Shown: positions 25,398 to 34,595, numbered from the stretch's first letter. The stretch: 46,023 nt of DNA from Caballeronia zhejiangensis (GCF_000698575.1 NZ_JFHD01000046.1:1-46023), one strand, 5' to 3'. A program made the numbers and translations. Notes: generated from the letters alone by a model not told the origin.

Positions 25398-25911
25398 ATG
25401 TCCGCGGTGTTTAGGTGCGCGGCGCCCGCAAGCAGCGGGCCGAAAGGCATCGAGCGGCACGTCGGAGACCGCCGAGACCACCGAGAAACTGATAGGCGCC
25501 AATCGCGACCAGTGGCGCTCCGGTTGATGGCATTCATGTCCTCTCGACGACATGCGAATCTGGCGGCAGCCGACTCCCGAGCCGCCTGCGGTAAGGTTTT
25601 ACGAATGCCCTTGTTGCTGCAAGTTCAGTTCTTTGGACGCGGCCAAGCATCGTGACCGTCACCCTTGCTGACGACTTTTTCGCCCGATCCGGTTGGCGCC
25701 AAGATTTGCAAGCGAGCGAGCGCCACACACTGTGACTGTCGTTTTCTTCGCGCCCCGCGGCGTCGGCCCAGGGTCAACAGGTTAGCGGCGACGAAGAACG
25801 CGAGCTTGAGAGCGTGAGATCATATGCGCTATCGTCGTCCCTCGGCTAGACCGCTTTGCAGTGAAGGGCACTTGCGCGTTCGATCCGATCGAAACTTGGC
25901 ACTGAGAGAGC
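25398..25911. other. Gap with possible transposase tail remnant
   Basis: No intact gene. The reverse complement of about 25735-25820 reads ALKLAFFVAANLLTLGRRRG, which looks like the C-terminal tail of a transposase, but no other part of such a gene is visible. The forward frame 25398-25655 shows no motif. Confidence 0.4.
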
Positions 25912-26556
25912 ATGAATAAAGGAAAGTCGAAACTGACCCGTCAGGACGCTGAGCGCCTCTTCGAGGGGTTGCCGTCGGCAAAGGCGAGCGTGTCGAGCCG
26001 CCCCGAGAATCCGTTCGGGCCAGACGTGTCCGATGTCGTCAAGCGCGTTGAGGGCGAATCCGCTCTCTGGAAAGACAGCCTGATCGCGCTGCCGGTGTCG
26101 ATCGAACTGCCGCCGGGGTACCTATCGGTGGCTCGAATGCGCGAAGCGATGACGCGGGCTTTACGTGTGAAATGGGTGAGAGAAGGCAAGGACGAGGTTG
26201 TCGCGGAGTTTCCTGAAGGGTGGACAGCGGTTCGCCCGGAAAGCGGCCCCACCGAATTGCGAGACGCTGCTGGTGTAGTTCGCGGGTTATACGGATGGGC
26301 CAAGGATGCTGAACTCAGGCTCCTGCCACGTTACCTAATCGAATCACAGGCAAACACTTCGAGCGGTCTCGGCAGCGTGCTTGTTCGCGATCGCGGGACG
26401 GGTCGAATTCTCGAGCGATCGTCGAACTGGTCGGCGCGAACAGGAACCCACCATCCAGATTGGACGAAGCTCGCAGCGTGGCTTGACTTACGTTATCCGG
26501 ACCATCGCGACCCACTGCGGTACTGGGACGACTGTGAGGAAAATCGTCGAGCTTGA
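25912..26556 (+). CDS. Hypothetical protein
   Basis: 214 residues from ATG 25912 with GAGAG upstream. The N-terminus is polar and probably disordered (MNKGKSKLTRQDAERLFEGL); the middle reads SLIALPVSIELPPGYLSVAR and VVAEFPEGWTAVRPESG; the end has LIESQANTSSGLGSVLVRD and HHPDWTKLAAWLDLRYPDH. No family is recognised. It directly precedes a dead lipase gene in the same direction. Toxin-immunity pairing is possible in such contexts but nothing here demonstrates it. Confidence 0.65.
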   Translation: MNKGKSKLTRQDAERLFEGLPSAKASVSSRPENPFGPDVSDVVKRVEGESALWKDSLIALPVSIELPPGYLSVARMREAMTRALRVKWVREGKDEVVAEFPEGWTAVRPESGPTELRDAAGVVRGLYGWAKDAELRLLPRYLIESQANTSSGLGSVLVRDRGTGRILERSSNWSARTGTHHPDWTKLAAWLDLRYPDHRDPLRYWDDCEENRRA

Positions 26557-26568
26557 GCGAATCTCGCG

Positions 26569-27600
26569 GTGCTGTTTTTGCAATCGCTGACGCACTCTGC
26601 TCTGGACCCGTCTCTCGATTTGACTTCCGTGTTCGGCCACCACGGGTCACTTGGTTATGCTCTACGGATCCAAGGTGTGCGCGAGAATCCTCCCGGCGAG
26701 CGAAGCGTCCGCGTCCTGATGTTCATGTCGATCGTGGAAGCCGTCATGTCGAGCATTCCTTATGACCCTAGCCGCGTCGCGCTCGACTTGCCGCAACTTC
26801 GGGACACTGCATTCGTGCCTCGCGCGGAGTACAACGAAGTGGGGTTGTCCGTCGAACTCGCGCGAATCGCCTAGGTGCACTAGGAGGATCACGACGCCGG
26901 ACTTGCGCGCCGAAAAGAAGTGCCCGGCCGCATACGCTTCGATAACCGCACTATCTTCGAGGACGCCGCCACGGGCACGCAAGGCTTCGGCGCATCGCGA
27001 TCGTCGGACGGCCTGTGCGTGCTCGAGTTTCGCGGCACGGAACCGACTCAGCTTACCGATCTCGGTGCTGATCTGGCCTTCACACTGACGGATAGGACCG
27101 AAAAGGCGGGCCGCGTGCATAAGGGATTCGCGGGCGCGGCGCGCAGCGTCTTGCCCGAGCTCGAGCGGTGGCTGGAGCACACGCAAGCCGCCCTCAAGCG
27201 CTTGATCGTGACCGGCCATCGCCTCGACGCGGCCATCGCGACGCTGTATGCAAGTCTGATCGCATCGGGCAGGCTCATCACGATCGGCTCGCCGCGCGTG
27301 GGCGATGCCGCGTTCAGCGCGACGCTTGCCGGTATCGACATGATGCGGCTGGTCGATTGATGCGATGTCGTCACCAGATTTCCGCCGGAAGTCGGCGGTT
27401 ATGTTCACGCCGGCGAGGCCGCTTACCTCACGCGCGAAGGCGTGCTGACTTCCTCGAACGATGAAGCCTTCGTGCGTGACGATCGCTCTGCGGCGAGTGT
27501 GGATTAGCTGCTGCATTACGCGTGGAAAACCGGCAATGTGGTGGTGCGCGATCTCGCCGATCACGCGCCCATCTATTACGTGCTCTGCTTCATGCCATGA
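26569..27600 (+). pseudogene. Disabled class-3-type lipase gene
   Basis: One frame carries a recognisable alpha/beta-hydrolase from about 26740 to 27598: SIPYDPSRVALDLPQLRDTA, FVPRAEYNEVGLSVELARIA, CVLEFRGTEPTQLTDLGADL, VHKGFAGAARSVLPELERWL, LIVTGH-R-LDAAIATLYASL, ITIGSPRVGDAAF and LLHYAWKTGNVVVRDLADHA. It is interrupted by four in-frame stops (26872, 26881, 27358, 27505). The nucleophile elbow expected as GHSLGAA reads GHRLDAA (27214-27231), so the catalytic Ser is lost. The 5' end is unclear. The long reverse-strand frame over the same DNA is a GC-driven shadow. Confidence 0.82.
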
Positions 27601-27979
27601 CGCGTGCTGGCTCGACCGATCCGAACGGATGCCGTACGCCCACGCGAATCAAAGCTTGATGATCGTCGTTGAACGGCGAGCTTTGGTTATTGATCGAGGC
27701 CACCGCGTGACGATTGGGGCTTCGTTTGATCCGTGAAAAAAATGGCGGTTAGATCAGAAAACGGCTGAGATATCGTGGACGGGCGTTTTCACAGATTGCG
27801 CGGGATACCATCGGCGACCGAGCCTTGCTGCAGGTGGCTCGGTGCCCCGTCAACCGCTAGATTTCGCGCGGATAGTCGTCTTACCCCGAGTAGACCCTGC
27901 GCGACCCAGCACATCTGAGTGAAAGCAGGGCTCAGTAGGACACCGCATTTCGTCGAGAACGAAGATTTGCAGTAGTCGG
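27601..27979. other. Intergenic stretch
   Basis: No gene seen. A perfect 8-bp inverted repeat (ACCGAGCC at 27817-27824, GGCTCGGT at 27836-27843) forms a hairpin without a T-run on either side. It lies downstream of the H-NS gene, whose 3' end faces it. Confidence 0.4.
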
Positions 27980-28795
27980 TTACGCCGACGTCACCGCGCT
28001 TGTTACATTCGGTTCAACCGCAGGAGAGGGCGCTTCGACAACCGTCGACTTTCTCGCCGAAACCTGTTTCGTCGCCGCTTTCCTAACGGTAGCCTTTTTA
28101 GCAGCCGCCTTCTTTGTGACAGGCTTGGCCTTCTTTGCAGCCGAGGATGCTTTGCTCACTGCCTCTTTTGCTGACTTGGCGGTTGGCGCTTTCTTCACTG
28201 CCGCCGCCTTGGTTGCTGTCTTCTTCGCCGCTTTCTTCACGGCAACGTTCTTCGTCGCTTTTTTGGCCGGTGCCGATTCAGATCTTGCTGACGCAACCTC
28301 TGGCTTTTCGATCAGAAATTGCGTCCGATCCTTGGCCGTCGCTAACCAGGCCGGCGCACGACCGCGACCGCTCCATGTCTCGCCGCTCATCGGATCGCGA
28401 TACTTCGGCGCTTGCGGGCCGCGCACGTAGTTGCCCGCTTTCGGCCTCTTGTCAGCGACTGCCGTCGGCGTACTGTTTCCCGTGGCGAGAAACTTGTCGC
28501 GATTCTTCGAATTGGCGATCCATGCCGGCGCGCGACCATGTCCGGTCCATGTCGCTCCGGTCTTCGGGTCAAGGTATTTAGCCGCCCCCGGCTTCGCGGA
28601 TTTCGTTGCGGCCGAGGATTTGCGACTCGCGGCCGGCTTACGGAAATGCGCGGCGATATCGTCCGGCGTCAGGCCGTGCTTCTCCATCAAGTCACGGATT
28701 TTTCCGATGACGGCCGACGACTCTTTCTTCGCGATCGCTTCGGCTTGAGCCTGAAGCTTGGCGATCTTATCTTGCAGTGCTTTGAGCGTAGCCAT
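27980..28795 (-). CDS. H-NS-family protein with duplicated DNA-binding motif and Lys/Ala tail
   Basis: 271 residues from ATG 28795 with AAGGGGAAA upstream; the open frame to 28930 lacks a better start. The N-terminus is an H-NS-type coiled coil (MATLKALQDKIAKLQAQAEA). Two copies of the H-NS C-terminal motif follow: KYLDPKTGATWTGHGRAPAW (~73-92) and KYRDPMSGETWSGRGRAPAW (~131-150), each with the RGRxPxW-type minor-groove hook and a following KxRxxFL helix. The last ~95 residues are rich in PAKK/AKKA repeats like histone H1. H-NS proteins silence A/T-rich foreign DNA, and this window holds several lower-GC segments. The double motif plus histone-like tail is uncommon. Confidence 0.92.
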   Translation of the reverse strand: MATLKALQDKIAKLQAQAEAIAKKESSAVIGKIRDLMEKHGLTPDDIAAHFRKPAASRKSSAATKSAKPGAAKYLDPKTGATWTGHGRAPAWIANSKNRDKFLATGNSTPTAVADKRPKAGNYVRGPQAPKYRDPMSGETWSGRGRAPAWLATAKDRTQFLIEKPEVASARSESAPAKKATKNVAVKKAAKKTATKAAAVKKAPTAKSAKEAVSKASSAAKKAKPVTKKAAAKKATVRKAATKQVSARKSTVVEAPSPAVEPNVTSAVTSA

Positions 28796-28967
28796 CGATT
28801 TCCCCTTATTGGTCATCGTCGCACTATGCCACATCAGGCCAGCAAAAGACATGTCGCGGTACATTGACCAGCGTCGTTGCCGAATGAGTTTTTTACTAAG
28901 AAGGCGAATGTGCTTTACAAAAGGATGCACAGCGAAAGCTTAATTCTTGAGAGGCAAAGCGATTCGG

Positions 28968-29315
28968 CTATGAGTTTGCGACCTTCCGCTCTCGCGTGGC
29001 TCTCGGGTTATGCACTACTTCTCGATTGACGACTTCGCGCCAAAGGCTTCGCCCGTTTTGACGCGCACGTTTCACATCGTCCGAGTGCAAGTGAATCGAC
29101 GTCGTCGCCACCGAGGCATGCCTAAGATTGCCTCGAACCGACTTGAGTTCGGCACCCTTGGACAGCGCGAGCGATGCGTGGGAGTGTCGCATCCAGTGGG
29201 GGGGTTCCGCGCGCAACTTGTCGGCCAGCGGCGGGTGATCCGCCTTGAGCACCTGTGCGACGCACATACCCGGCCCGTAAATCATGACACCGCTGATACT
29301 TTCGATGCTAGGAAA
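28968..29315 (-). pseudogene. C-terminal remnant of a tyrosine recombinase with mutated active site
   Basis: About 110 codons matching the end of a phage-type integrase: EPPHWMRHSHASLALSKGAE (HxxR box), SVRGNLRHASVATTSIHLHS (second His box) and DDVKRARQ. The residue expected to be the catalytic Tyr in TTSIYLHSD is His (CAC, complement of 29091-29093). The N-terminal domain and first catalytic Arg are missing, and the frame ends near an IS3 orfA fragment on the same strand. It is therefore dead. It marks a former integrative element; no tRNA or att repeat is visible nearby. Confidence 0.72.
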
Positions 29316-29424
29316 TGAGGGAATTCTTCGTCGGGTAGCCGAGTTTCCGGATCGTCGCCCTGATGCGCTTGCCCAGCTTCAAATAGAGCTGAACCGCTCG
29401 CAGACGGTCCTCGTATGAGTACAT
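29308..29424 (-). pseudogene. IS3-family orfA N-terminal fragment
   Basis: 38 codons from ATG 29424: MYSYEDRLRAVQLYLKLGKR and then IRATIRKLGYPTKNSL, the helix-turn-helix start of IS3-group OrfA transposase proteins. It is cut off at a TAG and abuts the integrase remnant. Neither the rest of orfA nor orfB is present. Confidence 0.62.
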
Positions 29425-29479
29425 GAACTACCTCTAGGTAGTCCAAATTCTCGTCTGCACCCTCACTTCCGCTACAAAT

Positions 29480-29708
29480 TTGCATCGAAAATTGACCCAC
29501 ATGTTCGACTTCCTGCGTGGTCGCCAAGCAGGAGAGCGGAGTGATTACCGTGAGCATATTGGCCAAGATTCGGCGGATGCATTTCCGCGACGGCTTCCCG
29601 ATTCGGGACATCGCGAGACAGACGGGGCTCTCGAGAAACACGATTCGGCGTTGGTGGCTGCGCGAGCCTACGACGGGCGAGCCCAAGTATCCGAAACGCG
29701 TCAACTAA
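29480..29708 (+). pseudogene. IS21-family end with istA N-terminal fragment
   Basis: The motif AAATTGACCCAC near 29487, typical of IS21-family left ends, is followed by a frame reading SILAKIRRMHFRDGFPIRDI and TGLSRNTIRRWWLREPTTGE, the N-terminal HTH of IstA. The frame stops at 29706-29708 after about 60 codons; the DDE core and istB are absent. It is a truncated insertion sequence. Confidence 0.65.
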
Positions 29709-29913
29709 GGTCGATGACGGCCAGAAGCGGCCAATCAGTACAGCAGACGACATCGTTGACAATCGCTTCATTCTCCCCTTTACTCGATCGCCCTACAGTT
29801 CCATGTCTTTTTGCCGTTATAAATAGCGACACGGCAACTTCGTCCACATCACGGATCGACGTCGCGCTGATGGGATTTATCCTTTGATAAAGTCGGATCG
29901 TCGGGGCTTCGTT

Positions 29914-30945
29914 ATGTTTGAAAAACCAACGCTGAGCACTGGAAAACCACAATCGTCCAACCGCAAACGATACTTTTATGGATGGGCAATCGTTGGCATC
30001 GTCCTGCTCGTCGATGTTCTCTGGCTTCAACTGGGACGCTACTCGGTAGTGTTTCCAGACGAACTGAAAGTAAAAGGCAATGTCCTCCTGGCAGTAATGT
30101 GTGGTTGCGCGGTTTTGTACGGAATTCAGCATATCCCGCGCTACAGGCAGATCTGCCTTAAGCTGCGCTATTACGAAGTCGCAAACACGGTGGCATGGTT
30201 CGTCCTTTTGATTGTTTTTATCCGAGCGACGAGCATTTTGTTTTACCTGTGCATTACTACGGATATGCCACTCGTAGAAAACAATCTACTTCGTTTCGAT
30301 CAGATAGTCGGTTTCGATTGGCCAGCAGTGTATGGTTGGGTTCAATCGCACCCCGCCGTGCGCCAGATCCTCGGGTTCGCATACGCCAGCGGATTTTGGC
30401 AATTGGTTGCGATTCCGGCGGCTTTGGGTCTATCGGGGCGCCGCGAAGACTTGTCAATGTTTTTCTTCTTGCTAGCCCTTTCGAGCATCTACCTTCTCGT
30501 AGTTTCCACGCCGTTCCCGGCCACAAGCGCATTTGAGCATTTCAGAGTTTCAGATACTGATGCGTTGTCGAGCGTATCAGACTTCCCGGTGCTGCGAAAT
30601 GGATCGATGAGAACATTTGACTTGCAACGAACACAGGGGCTTGTGTCGCTGCCGTCGTTTCACACGGCGTTGGCTGTCATTTTCGCTTACTCGCTCCGCC
30701 GAATCCGGTTCTTGTTCTGGCCGGCGGTCATTCTTGATGTGCTCATGATTGCTTCCACGCCGACGCAGGGAGGACATTATCTCGCAGACGTACTCGCTGG
30801 GTTGGGGCTTTCTGCTTTGACTATCGTGTCAGTTACTATCTTGCTTGACCGGGAGGCGGTCGTGCAGGTCAAGGTTTCAACAAGAATCGCGAGGCATGCC
30901 ACCGATTTGTTCGCTGCATTGAACGACCGCTTGAGACGTTCGTGA
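29914..30945 (+). CDS. PAP2-superfamily membrane phosphatase
   Basis: 343 residues from ATG 29914. There are about six hydrophobic segments (WAIVGIVLLVDVLWLQL, VLLAVMCGCAVLYGI, TVAWFVLLIVFIRA, then others). PAP2 signatures are SLPSFHTALAVIFAYSLRR (~244, with the Ser-x-x-His core) and STPTQGGHYLADVLAG (~283-298, with the catalytic His and Asp). It belongs to the PAP2_3-like group acting on lipid or isoprenoid phosphates or inositol phospholipids at the membrane; the substrate is unknown. Its base composition is lower in GC than the surroundings and it sits among truncated mobile genes, so it was probably acquired. Confidence 0.86.
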   Translation: MFEKPTLSTGKPQSSNRKRYFYGWAIVGIVLLVDVLWLQLGRYSVVFPDELKVKGNVLLAVMCGCAVLYGIQHIPRYRQICLKLRYYEVANTVAWFVLLIVFIRATSILFYLCITTDMPLVENNLLRFDQIVGFDWPAVYGWVQSHPAVRQILGFAYASGFWQLVAIPAALGLSGRREDLSMFFFLLALSSIYLLVVSTPFPATSAFEHFRVSDTDALSSVSDFPVLRNGSMRTFDLQRTQGLVSLPSFHTALAVIFAYSLRRIRFLFWPAVILDVLMIASTPTQGGHYLADVLAGLGLSALTIVSVTILLDREAVVQVKVSTRIARHATDLFAALNDRLRRS

Positions 30946-30949
30946 GTGG

Positions 30950-31277
30950 CTGATTCGGGTCGTGAAGACCCATTCGTAGTTGGTTCCCGGCCACGGCGCA
31001 GGTCCGCGGCTACCGCCACCGGGTGCTTGTTTAAGAACTGCTCAACGCCGTTGACGTGATCATCATCGAAATGGGAAAGGATAAGAAGATCAACTCTTTC
31101 GGGCCACATCTCCCAGCGGTGCAAGTCATTGATTCCCTCCTTGATTCTCTTGGTGCGCTTGGAACCGCAGTCGTAAACCCAGCTGAAGCTTTTTTCGGGG
31201 CAGTCATCGTCGTAGACCATGCCGGTCAAAAATGTACCGTGCCCCACAGGATTAACGCACTGGTGTACGTGGATCAT
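30950..31277 (-). pseudogene. Truncated metallo-beta-lactamase-fold protein gene
   Basis: From ATG 31277 the frame reads MIHVHQCVNPVGHGTFLTGM, SFSWVYDCGSKRTKR and then RVDLLILSHFDDDHVNGVEQ, the metal-binding HxDxDH-type motif of ComEC/Rec2-like MBL proteins, and continues about 10 residues further. The remainder of the open frame runs antisense to the PAP2 3' end and is not protein-like, so the gene is cut at about 30950-31000. Full-length relatives carry several more metal ligands that are missing here. MBL proteins of this type occur in competence and in some defence loci; no partner gene remains. Confidence 0.62.
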
Positions 31278-31724
31278 CTGAGCGCCCTCGTCGTTGAAGT
31301 TGGTAATAATCGGCACACCTGCGACACGGAGGACCGAGAACACCTTTGCTTTGGGACGAGATTATTAAACTTTAACACCGAAAGGCGTTGTTATATGACT
31401 TGCGTATGTGAGCTCAATGAGCGTGTGGCGGTCGGCAGGTCAACGAGCAGGCAAAAATTGGATCGGTCGCTTACCGCCCCTGCTTTACATAACACCGTCG
31501 TGTCGATGTTTGCATTGTCAAAGCAAAATTAAAATGTCGTACCGCCGGCTAAATACGGATGTCGTGTTCTCGATGTGTGATTGGCTCTGTTTTCAACGGT
31601 TCGAATCCACGTAGTGTTGAAGGACGGTCTTAATCGGACCGGGGCGTTTCAGCCTGTTCAGCGAGTGCGAGCAGACCGTTGTCCAGGTCCAGCGCCGCAC
31701 GCCTTCACGTACGCGCCGGTGCTC
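31278..31724. other. Gap upstream of the truncated MBL gene
   Basis: A relatively A/T-rich stretch at 31350-31560 probably held the promoter of the truncated gene. A reverse frame ending at 31593 (…SLNRLKRPGPIKTVLQHYVD) looks like a genuine C-terminus but is not connected in frame to the PAS remnant upstream, so I leave it unassigned. Confidence 0.35.
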
Positions 31725-32050
31725 GGTGTAATCGCGGGATCTTGGCGAAGCCGAAGAGATTGCCGCGATCGTCGCGCAACGCGCCGATGACGACATGCGC
31801 CCAGAAGCGCGTACGGTCCTTGCGCAGACGCCGACCTTCGACTTCGAACCTGCTCGTCGCGCGCACGGTGGTCGTCGAGACGTTCCTCGACCGAATAGAA
31901 GCACGAGAAGGTACGGCCGATAATGTCATTGGCCGCATAGCCTATGACCTTCTGCACGCCGGCATTCCAGCTCGTGATAACGCCGTCGACATTGAGCATG
32001 TAGATGGCGTAATCGGTGATGCTCTGCACGAGAAAGGCTTGCACGTTGGC
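31725..32050 (-). pseudogene. Frame-shifted PAS-domain remnant
   Basis: One frame gives VQSITDYAIYMLNVDGVITS, WNAGVQKVIGYAANDIIGRT and FSCFYSVEERLDD; after about 31880 the neighbouring frame continues with SRFEVEGRRLRKDRTRFWAH and VVIGALRDDRGNLFGFAKI. Together they make a PAS plus PAC domain like those of cytosolic sensor kinases, with a frameshift and loss of about 10 residues in the middle. No kinase domain follows. It is a relic of a sensor gene; the adjacent lone receiver at 32552 could have been its partner, but this is speculation. Confidence 0.65.
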
Positions 32051-32551
32051 GCGCGAGGGACGGAATCTGGCAAACGAAATAGCCGGGATACTGAAGTATT
32101 GTTTGCTCCTTTTTGAAGTCGATGAACGTTGTTGAAGGAGAGTGTGGGACCCGCCTACCTTCTCTTTTCGCTGTAGTCGAGAAGCGCGAGGCATTGTGTT
32201 TCTTCGGCGCATCCAATCGCACCGAGCCGAACCCGGCGCAACGGGTGGTTGTGGCTCCAGACGCGTTCTCGGCGACTCAGGAATTCGGCTGTGCAACGAA
32301 GCCCGTTTCATGCGCTGCTTGAGTGGACGCGCCCCCGGTCGGCGGCGGCCTTATTTTTATTGGCAGATTTCTTGGAGAAGCGCGTGCATAACTCTCGCGC
32401 CGTTTCAGCTAAGTTCTATAACGTAGGTTGAGTTTGTCGAGCCTCGGAGAAAGTCGGCCGCCGACAACCACCTTCGACTTCGCCGGTGTCGCCGGTAGGT
32501 CGCATATGTCAACAGGTCTAGAATCTCGCTCGGCAGCCGGGCCTGGGGCTG
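32051..32551. other. Gap between PAS remnant and receiver gene
   Basis: Only short unrelated frames are present. I see no RNA gene, terminator or repeat. Confidence 0.35.
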
Positions 32552-32992
32552 TCACAAGTACCGCACGGGCGCCAAGTACTCAATCATTTGGAACAGGCCG
32601 TGCAACGATTCACCTTTCCGGTAGAAGGCATCGATTCCGACATCGACGCCGCGCTCCACAATTTCCGCTTCGGCAAGCGAACTGTGCGCGAGGATGGGCA
32701 CCGTTGCAAACCGGGTCGAGCCGCGCATGGCTCTCGCCACGGCGAAGCCGTCAATGTCCGGCATTTCAATGTCTAGGACGACCACCTGCGGTACCCATGA
32801 TTCTGTAATGGCAAGAGCTGCCCAACCACCGGGGGCAACAAGTGCGCGACAGCCATAGGCTATCAAGGCCGCAGCAAGCGCCTCTGCCACGGCTGCGTCG
32901 TCATCGACAAGCAGCACCGCGACAGGGGGCATGACGGCATCGAAGTCACGAGTGGCCCATACGCCGGATATCGAAGTAACGCTGTGAGGCAT
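32552..32992 (-). CDS. Single-domain response regulator
   Basis: 146 residues from ATG 32992 (or 126 from ATG 32932, also plausible; neither has a strong ribosome binding site). The receiver fold is clear: VAVLLVDDDAAVAEAL (acidic pair), VVVLDIEMPDIDGFAVARAM with phospho-acceptor Asp (~D74 of the long form), VPILAHSSL with the conserved Ser/Thr position, and AFYRKGESL with the conserved Lys. No output domain follows, so it acts by protein-protein contact or as a phosphate sink. No kinase is adjacent; the hybrid sensor at 5193 carries its own receiver. Confidence 0.86.
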   Translation of the reverse strand: MPHSVTSISGVWATRDFDAVMPPVAVLLVDDDAAVAEALAAALIAYGCRALVAPGGWAALAITESWVPQVVVLDIEMPDIDGFAVARAMRGSTRFATVPILAHSSLAEAEIVERGVDVGIDAFYRKGESLHGLFQMIEYLAPVRYL

Positions 32993-33224
32993 GGCGGTAG
33001 ATGGCAGACTGTCTCCTTTCGTCTACGCAACTGTCGTGCCGATTTCCCGGATCTTGCGGCAACGCAGCGCGCTTCCGGAGCGGCAGGATCCGGCCTGCGT
33101 ATCATGGCTTGTTCTTCGCGTTGATTAGCCGCTGACGAGGGACCACAATTCCGGCGAACGGAGCGTGCGACGCCTAATATTGAGCTTGTGGCAGCTGCCG
33201 TACCGTTCGCTCAGGAATCGCATC

Positions 33225-33536
33225 ATGCAATGGCCCGAGATGCGCTATAAGGGATTCGTCTTTACGCCGGGACTTGCCGAAGACGACGGGATGTATGCCC
33301 CCGAGCTCACCATCCGCTCGCCCGATGGCAAACAGCAGACCACCGGCATCCTTGGCGATTTCCCCTGCCCAATAGAGGCGCTGCGGTTTGCCTTTCAGTA
33401 CGGTATGGCACAGATCGATCATCAGCCGCTGTCCGCGCCGGACTGGACCGTTGAAGAGTGGCACGACCGTCACCCCGCAGGAAGCACCAGGATGCTGCGA
33501 GGGAGCCTATCGGCGCGCAGAAGGCGTGGCGCATGA
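33225..33536 (+). CDS. Hypothetical protein
   Basis: 103 residues from ATG 33225 with AGGAA upstream; a longer start at 33165 lacks support. The core reads MRYKGFVFTPGLAEDDGMYA, PELTIRSPDGKQQTTGILGD and CPIEALRFAFQYGMAQID, a beta-beta-helix pattern seen in small stress-related Burkholderiaceae proteins; the last ~20 residues are arginine-rich. No defined function. The reverse-strand frame over the same DNA is rejected as a shadow. Confidence 0.57.
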   Translation: MQWPEMRYKGFVFTPGLAEDDGMYAPELTIRSPDGKQQTTGILGDFPCPIEALRFAFQYGMAQIDHQPLSAPDWTVEEWHDRHPAGSTRMLRGSLSARRRRGA

Positions 33537-33821
33537 ATGGCTATGCCCCCCGTTAATGGCAAGAAACGATCTGTCCAAGCGGCGGGGACGTCGAAAACAT
33601 TGAGTTGAGGTCGGACTATGCCGCGCGATTCGGTCCGACCAGTGTTCAACGGCTGGGTGACTGCTTCATCGTTCCTGTCGATTGGGAGCCCTGCGCCGCG
33701 CGCTTGCGACGGTTCAAGCGACATCCCTTGCGCCCGTCCGCTGACTTCGTCCAGACCGCTCGCCGTTCGGCGTGGCGAGGATTTTGCGCGTGGGTTTCGT
33801 GCAAGCAACCGGAGAATTGCC

Positions 33822-34595
33822 ATGACGCTCACCGACATCGAACGATTCCTGGATCAACTCGGCGACGAAGCGCGCGCGATTGCAATGCAGTACTTCCGCA
33901 CGCGGATCGACGTCGAAACGAAGCCCGATGCGACGCCTGTTACGACTGCGGATCGCGCGATCGAGCAACGGATGCGGGAACTGATTGCATCGCGTTTTCC
34001 ATCGCATGTGCTCGTAGGCGAGGAAGGGGGCGGGCGCGTCGCCGATGGCGTAAGTTGGATCATCGATCCGATCGATGGCACGAAGAGCTTCGTGACGGGC
34101 CTGCCTCTCTTCGGGACGCTCGTCGCGATGGTCGAGAATCGACGGCCGGTGTGCGGCATGATCGAGGTGCCGGCCATGAGCGAGCGATGGATCGGCGGCG
34201 TCGGTCATGCGTCGCGTAACGGCGAGCCGTGCACGGTCAGCGCGTGCGCCCATCTGCGCGACGCGCGGCTGTGCTCGACCGATCCTCGGATGTTTTCTGG
34301 CGAAGCGGAACGAGCATTCGCGAGGATCGCGCGCGAAGTGCGCGTCACCCGGTTCGGTACGGATTGCTACGGGTATGCAATGCTCGCTTCCGGTCATGTC
34401 GACCTCATCGTCGAAGACGGTCTGCAGATCCACGATGTCATGGCAATCGTTCCCGTGATCCAGGGTGCCGGTGGCATCGTTACGACATGGGCAGGCGAGC
34501 CTGTCGACGAAAGCTTCGAAGGGAACATCATTGCGGCCGCGACGCGCTCGCTTCACGAGGAGGCGTCTCGCTGGCTCGGCCGACTGCACGTGTGA
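33822..34595 (+). CDS. Inositol-monophosphatase-family phosphatase (HisN-like)
   Basis: 257 residues from ATG 33822, preceded by CCGGAG; the open frame to 33618 is not used. Metal-binding motifs of the family are present: LVGEEGGG (Glu), SWIIDPIDGTKSFVTGLPLF (the DPxDGT signature) and IHDVMAIVPVIQGAGG in place of the usual WDxAAxxLI. The VTTADRAIEQRMRELI block is also typical. Members hydrolyse inositol phosphate, histidinol phosphate or 3'-phosphoadenosine 5'-phosphate; the GTD-Y-GY region (RFGTDCYGYAML) fits the histidinol-phosphatase subgroup. It stands alone, with no histidine genes nearby. Confidence 0.92.
   Translation: MTLTDIERFLDQLGDEARAIAMQYFRTRIDVETKPDATPVTTADRAIEQRMRELIASRFPSHVLVGEEGGGRVADGVSWIIDPIDGTKSFVTGLPLFGTLVAMVENRRPVCGMIEVPAMSERWIGGVGHASRNGEPCTVSACAHLRDARLCSTDPRMFSGEAERAFARIAREVRVTRFGTDCYGYAMLASGHVDLIVEDGLQIHDVMAIVPVIQGAGGIVTTWAGEPVDESFEGNIIAAATRSLHEEASRWLGRLHV

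Noticed and set aside
25735..25820. Possible transposase tail on the reverse strand
   Set aside because: Only about 28 residues look right and there is no other part of the element, so it is mentioned only as a gap note.
26662..27564. 300-codon reverse-strand open frame
   Set aside because: It is antisense to the recognisable lipase remnant, has no motif, and long antisense frames are expected in GC-rich DNA.
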